A stretch of DNA of 11,292 nt from Fusobacteriota bacterium (GTDB taxonomy: Bacteria; Fusobacteriota; Fusobacteriia; JAPLKR01): NCBI GenBank assembly GCA_026387965.1, contig JAPLKR010000091.1:1-11292 (forward strand), read 5' to 3'. Shown piece by piece: positions 7,633 to 11,292 of this stretch (its first letter is position 1; the number at the start of each line of letters is the position of its first letter). A program made the position numbers and the translations under genes. The notes beneath the pieces are model-generated. The model did no database searches, was not told the origin of the DNA, and worked only from the letters and a program-made list of their open reading frames with translations.

Positions 7633-7706
7633 GAAATTTGTACAGTCTTGATACTTTCAATTATTTATTGGAACTGACAATTTCCCAACGATTGTATGAT
7701 GCTTTT

Positions 7707-10700
7707 TTAACCTAACAATGCCATAATTTTCATATACTGCTCTTTTTTGGTCATCTCATCTTTTAAAATATTAAATAGTAATTCAGGATTTGAAAACGCA
7801 TATTCTTTTATTTCTTGAGCCGATACTTCTAATATGACAGTTTCATACAAGGCTTCGGCAGTATAACTTGCTTTTTTTTGCTCAAACAAATTAAATGCAC
7901 CAAGAATTGATGAATCACCATAGAGTCCAACTGACCTTATCCACCCACCTGAAATACTTTGTAAAATCTCTACAGCTCCTTCAATAACAACATACAGTTT
8001 ATTATCACGATTGCCCTCTTTGAATATCTCCATATTAATATTATAATTTTTCAATGCCATTTTTTTACCAATACTTCTTATTAGAGTTTCATCTAATGTA
8101 TAAAAAATTGGAACTTTAGATACTAATTGATATCTTTTCTGGAATGCATCATCTACCATTCCTAATAAATCATTCCCTTGAATTTTATACCAAGTAAATC
8201 CTAAGTTAGATAAAATCATATTGGTTTTTTCTCCTTGACAAACTATCAATGTTTTTTCACTGTCTTCATCTAACCACCCAAAATGTAACATAAATTTATT
8301 GATATAATCTTCAAAAGCCTTCGCTGAAAAATTTGTATGAAGTATCTTTAGGAACTCATCTATTCCTAGCTTATTAAAGTGGATTTTTTCAGTAGTATTT
8401 GATAAGCACTCAATAATTGATGTCATATCAGGAGAATATAAATGAAAACACTGATTTTGAAGTTCTCTTTTATCAAATAGTAACGTTATCCCTTTTGCAG
8501 TATAGTCAACGCAAGACATCTCTGCACTTGAAAAAGTTTCACATAAACATCCTAAATTAAGGGCTGATTTAATTGTATGAAAAAATGCATTGTCCTCTAA
8601 ATTTTTTTGGTGCTTTTTTGTTTGTGAATTAAATACTAAATTTCCAATACGATAAATTGATGTATTAATCCCTAATTCTCTGGCTCTAACAGTCTCACGC
8701 TCACCTTCTAATTTTGTTTGTATGTACACATTATCTGATTCAGGTAGAGAATAAATATCATCATCTTCGGAAAATGCTGAATATTTGGTACCTTCTATGT
8801 TAAGTGCATTGATAACTGAACTAGTAGATACATAGTGAAAATCCTTTTTAATACCTTCAAGTGCTAATTCGATAAGACGTTTCACTGGTATAACATTATC
8901 ATGATAAAATTTATCATACTCTCCATAATGCCCAACATTGGCAGCGCAGTGAATAATACTTTCAACACTCTCTGCTAATATTGAATAATTGTGTGGCACA
9001 ACACCTAATTTTTCATCGGATAAATTTCCAGAAAACACAACAACTCTGGTTTTGTATTTTTTCAATGATTCACCAAAATATTGTTGATATGTTATTTCAG
9101 TTCTTTCAAAAGCATCAACATCACTTTTACCACGGACAATACAATAAACTTTTTTATCACTTTCTTCTAAGAGTCTATTCAATACATGAGATCCTAAAAA
9201 ACCAGTAGCTCCTGTTAATAGTATAGTATTAACATTTGAAGAAGTGTAATTTATACCACGTGAGTTTTCCACTGATTTTTGATACTTCTTGTTAGCTAGC
9301 ACTAAATACTCTTTAAACTCATCAGAATTTGAAAGTTCAATAGATTTTTGAATTCGATTTTTTATTGATGTAAATTTATCCATCAAATCATATTTTTGAG
9401 TTTCTGTGTTATCCAAAAGCTCTCTAATAGTTTTAAATTTAAAGTTATCAGTAACAGCGATATTAAACCCATTAGACTGTAATTTAACAGTAAGTCCTAC
9501 TGCTTTTAATGAATTCACACCTAAATCATTGAAGTTATCATCAATGCCAACCTTTTTCATTCCTAGAACCTGCGCATATATTTTAGCTACTGTTGCTTCT
9601 GTTTCATTTCTTGGAGCAACATATTCAGTTTTAATCGTCATTTCAATTTTTGGAATTGGAAGAGCTTTTCTATCTACTTTACCATTAGGGGTTAAAGGGA
9701 AGTTTTCCATATGTACAAATAACGTTGGAACCATGTATTCAGGCAGATTTTTTTCCAGTTTTTCCTTTAATTCTTCAATGGATTCAGCTTCCCTAGATAC
9801 ATAATACCCTACTAAGTACTTCCCACGTATTTCATCATCTATAGCTAAGATTGCTACATCTTCTATCGAACCAATTTCAAGCATTCTGGACTCTATTTCG
9901 CCTATCTCTATTCTAAACCCTCTTATCTTTACCTGGTGATCTATCCTTCCTATTATTCTAATTGTACCATCAAAACAGTACTGTGCTAAATCCCCTGTCT
10001 TGTATAATCTTTCATACCCTCTCTCACTATTAAAGGGATTCTTTACAAACACTTTTTCTGTTAACTCTGGTTTCTTATAGTAACCTGCTCCTACTCCTAA
10101 ACCTGAAATACACAACTCTCCAGAAATTCCAAAGGGTAAGAGATTCATGCTACTGTCAACTATATATATGCCCGTGTTTGTTTTGGGCATTCCAATAGGA
10201 ATATTATCTTCATAATGTTTTACATCATAACATGTTGCGTATAATGTGCATTCGGTAGGGCCATATCCATTGATGAATCTATAATTTCTGGGAATAAATT
10301 TTCTGAGTTTTTCACCCCCTGTATCCAAACATCTTAGGCAATCACTATCATATTCTTCCATATATTGTTCTGCAAGTTGAGTTGTAAAAAAAATTGATAC
10401 AACTTTGTTTTTCTCAATATAATTATGAATTTCATGAAGTGAAAGTCGTATCTCATCTCTAATAATATGTATCGCCGCTCCGACTGTTAACGTAGGAAAT
10501 ACTCCTATTATATGGGCGTCAAAACTAAAACTTGCGTGCACTGCAACAGATTCTCCGTATTTAATCCCTCTGTCTCCTCTGATCTCATCTACAAAGCACG
10601 CTATATTCCTATGAGTAAGTATTGCTCCTTTAGGTTGTCCTGTTGTTCCACTCGTGTATATTAAGCAAAAATACTCTTCTAAATCCTCTTCACGCTCTAT

Positions 10701-11292
10701 ATCTTTCGCAGTTAACTCATATTCGAACTCTTTTGCATCTATATACTCTCCTGAGTACGAAACCGTCTTTATTAGACTCTTTTCACTTATTAAGCATAGC
10801 GATTCACTATCTTTCAACATATACTCTATTCTATCTAATGGGTATTTTGAATCTATTGGGCAGTACGCTCCTCCTGCTTTTTGTATAGCTAACATTGCTA
10901 CTATTATCTCTATATCGCGTCCTAACAATACGCCTACAAAGCGATTCTTACCTACACCTCTACTTCTCAGCTCTTTTGCTAAACTGTTTGCCATCCCATT
11001 TAACTCTGAATAGCTTACTCTTCGTTCACCGCATACTACTGCTACTGCTTCCGGTTCCTTTTTTACTGAATCTTCAAATTGTTTTATTATACTGCGTTCT
11101 TTATACTCCTCGCCTCCTCGTGAGAAATGACTTAGTATATACTCGCGTTCCTCTTCTGTTATCATCTCTACTTCTGAGATGGTTTGATTCTCAAACTCTA
11201 ATATATTTTCTAATACCTTTATATAGTGTTCTTTAAACCGTTCCATCGTTTCTCGTTGGAATAGTGATGTCTTATAGTTTAATGTAAAATTC
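7707..11292 (-). CDS. NRPS, terminal part: (C)–A–T–thioester reductase–CAP_ED-like domain (5' end beyond window)
   Basis: The frame runs open through the right edge. An in-frame ATG at 11246 is internal, because the 15 codons before it (NFTLNYKTSLFQRET) and the residues after it are the typical end of a condensation domain. Residues below count from that Met (1179 visible). Adenylation domain about 55–530: A3 YTSGTTGQPKG, A5 NGYGPTE (326–332), A7 YKTGDL (415–420), A8 GRIDHQVKIRGFRIE, A10 NGKVDRK (521–527). Carrier domain: DNFNDLGVNSL, phosphopantetheine Ser579. Thioester reductase about 672–1000: GATGFLG (679–685) and catalytic YIQTK (Tyr841, Lys845), which would release the peptide as an aldehyde or alcohol using NADPH. 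The C-terminus (about 1044–1160) looks like a cyclic-nucleotide-binding fold, an unusual fusion. The stop is at 7707–7709 and a strong hairpin follows. The peptide product cannot be told from one module. Confidence 0.95.
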   Translation of the reverse strand, partial: NFTLNYKTSLFQRETMERFKEHYIKVLENILEFENQTISEVEMITEEEREYILSHFSRGGEEYKERSIIKQFEDSVKKEPEAVAVVCGERRVSYSELNGMANSLAKELRSRGVGKNRFVGVLLGRDIEIIVAMLAIQKAGGAYCPIDSKYPLDRIEYMLKDSESLCLISEKSLIKTVSYSGEYIDAKEFEYELTAKDIEREEDLEEYFCLIYTSGTTGQPKGAILTHRNIACFVDEIRGDRGIKYGESVAVHASFSFDAHIIGVFPTLTVGAAIHIIRDEIRLSLHEIHNYIEKNKVVSIFFTTQLAEQYMEEYDSDCLRCLDTGGEKLRKFIPRNYRFINGYGPTECTLYATCYDVKHYEDNIPIGMPKTNTGIYIVDSSMNLLPFGISGELCISGLGVGAGYYKKPELTEKVFVKNPFNSERGYERLYKTGDLAQYCFDGTIRIIGRIDHQVKIRGFRIEIGEIESRMLEIGSIEDVAILAIDDEIRGKYLVGYYVSREAESIEELKEKLEKNLPEYMVPTLFVHMENFPLTPNGKVDRKALPIPKIEMTIKTEYVAPRNETEATVAKIYAQVLGMKKVGIDDNFNDLGVNSLKAVGLTVKLQSNGFNIAVTDNFKFKTIRELLDNTETQKYDLMDKFTSIKNRIQKSIELSNSDEFKEYLVLANKKYQKSVENSRGINYTSSNVNTILLTGATGFLGSHVLNRLLEESDKKVYCIVRGKSDVDAFERTEITYQQYFGESLKKYKTRVVVFSGNLSDEKLGVVPHNYSILAESVESIIHCAANVGHYGEYDKFYHDNVIPVKRLIELALEGIKKDFHYVSTSSVINALNIEGTKYSAFSEDDDIYSLPESDNVYIQTKLEGERETVRARELGINTSIYRIGNLVFNSQTKKHQKNLEDNAFFHTIKSALNLGCLCETFSSAEMSCVDYTAKGITLLFDKRELQNQCFHLYSPDMTSIIECLSNTTEKIHFNKLGIDEFLKILHTNFSAKAFEDYINKFMLHFGWLDEDSEKTLIVCQGEKTNMILSNLGFTWYKIQGNDLLGMVDDAFQKRYQLVSKVPIFYTLDETLIRSIGKKMALKNYNINMEIFKEGNRDNKLYVVIEGAVEILQSISGGWIRSVGLYGDSSILGAFNLFEQKKASYTAEALYETVILEVSAQEIKEYAFSNPELLFNILKDEMTKKEQYMKIMALLG

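Noticed and set aside
9406-9804. 132-codon plus-strand frame opposite the carrier-domain region
   Set aside because: It is antisense to the phosphopantetheine site and motif A10 of the NRPS, with no ribosome site and no recognisable domain.
10643-11236. Several plus-strand open frames of 81–119 codons opposite the adenylation domain
   Set aside because: They are antisense to conserved adenylation motifs, lack ribosome sites, and give Leu/Ser-rich or low-complexity proteins. They follow from the ATA/GAG/GTA-rich codons of the real gene.
11244-11246. ATG at 11246 as the true start of the NRPS gene
   Set aside because: The frame continues upstream to the window edge with condensation-domain sequence, and no ribosome site precedes the ATG; it is an internal Met.

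Overview
The window is AT-rich DNA from a low-GC Gram-positive bacterium, most likely an anaerobic member of Clostridia. The reasons are the ricT–trmN6 neighbourhood (compare yaaT–yabA–yabB in Bacillus subtilis), strong AGGAGG-type ribosome sites, one well-supported TTG start and the codon use. The lineage is an inference and cannot be narrowed from this window alone.

Layout. Positions 1–222 are the right end of an IS30-family insertion sequence: the transposase C-terminus plus a probable terminal repeat. A 225-bp gap with a hairpin and a promoter-like region follows. Positions 439–5930 form a tight plus-strand run of six genes with overlaps or gaps of at most about 22 bp: ricT (PSP1 family), trmN6-like tRNA methyltransferase, uvrB, and three consecutive DUF502-family membrane proteins. 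After a 62-bp gap, a lycopene-cyclase-like FAD protein occupies 5993–7261. Positions 7262–7706 are noncoding or degenerate and hold a short ORF remnant and two hairpin terminators. From 7707 to the right edge, on the minus strand, lies the 3' part of a nonribosomal peptide synthetase (NRPS). It is still open at position 11292.

How the parts work together. The plus-strand run is mostly housekeeping: an RNA-processing/development factor, tRNA modification, nucleotide excision repair, and envelope proteins of unknown role. The NRPS is accessory. Its visible part reads end of condensation domain, adenylation, carrier, thioester reductase, then a C-terminal cyclic-nucleotide-binding-like (CAP_ED) domain. 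The reductase implies release of the peptide as an aldehyde or alcohol. The fused CAP_ED-like domain suggests a sensor or structural module on the releasing end of the assembly line, but its phosphate-binding cassette lacks the canonical Glu and Arg. This fusion is the most unusual item in the window. Second come the mosaic isoleucine codon use inside the adenylation domain and the three tandem DUF502 paralogs.
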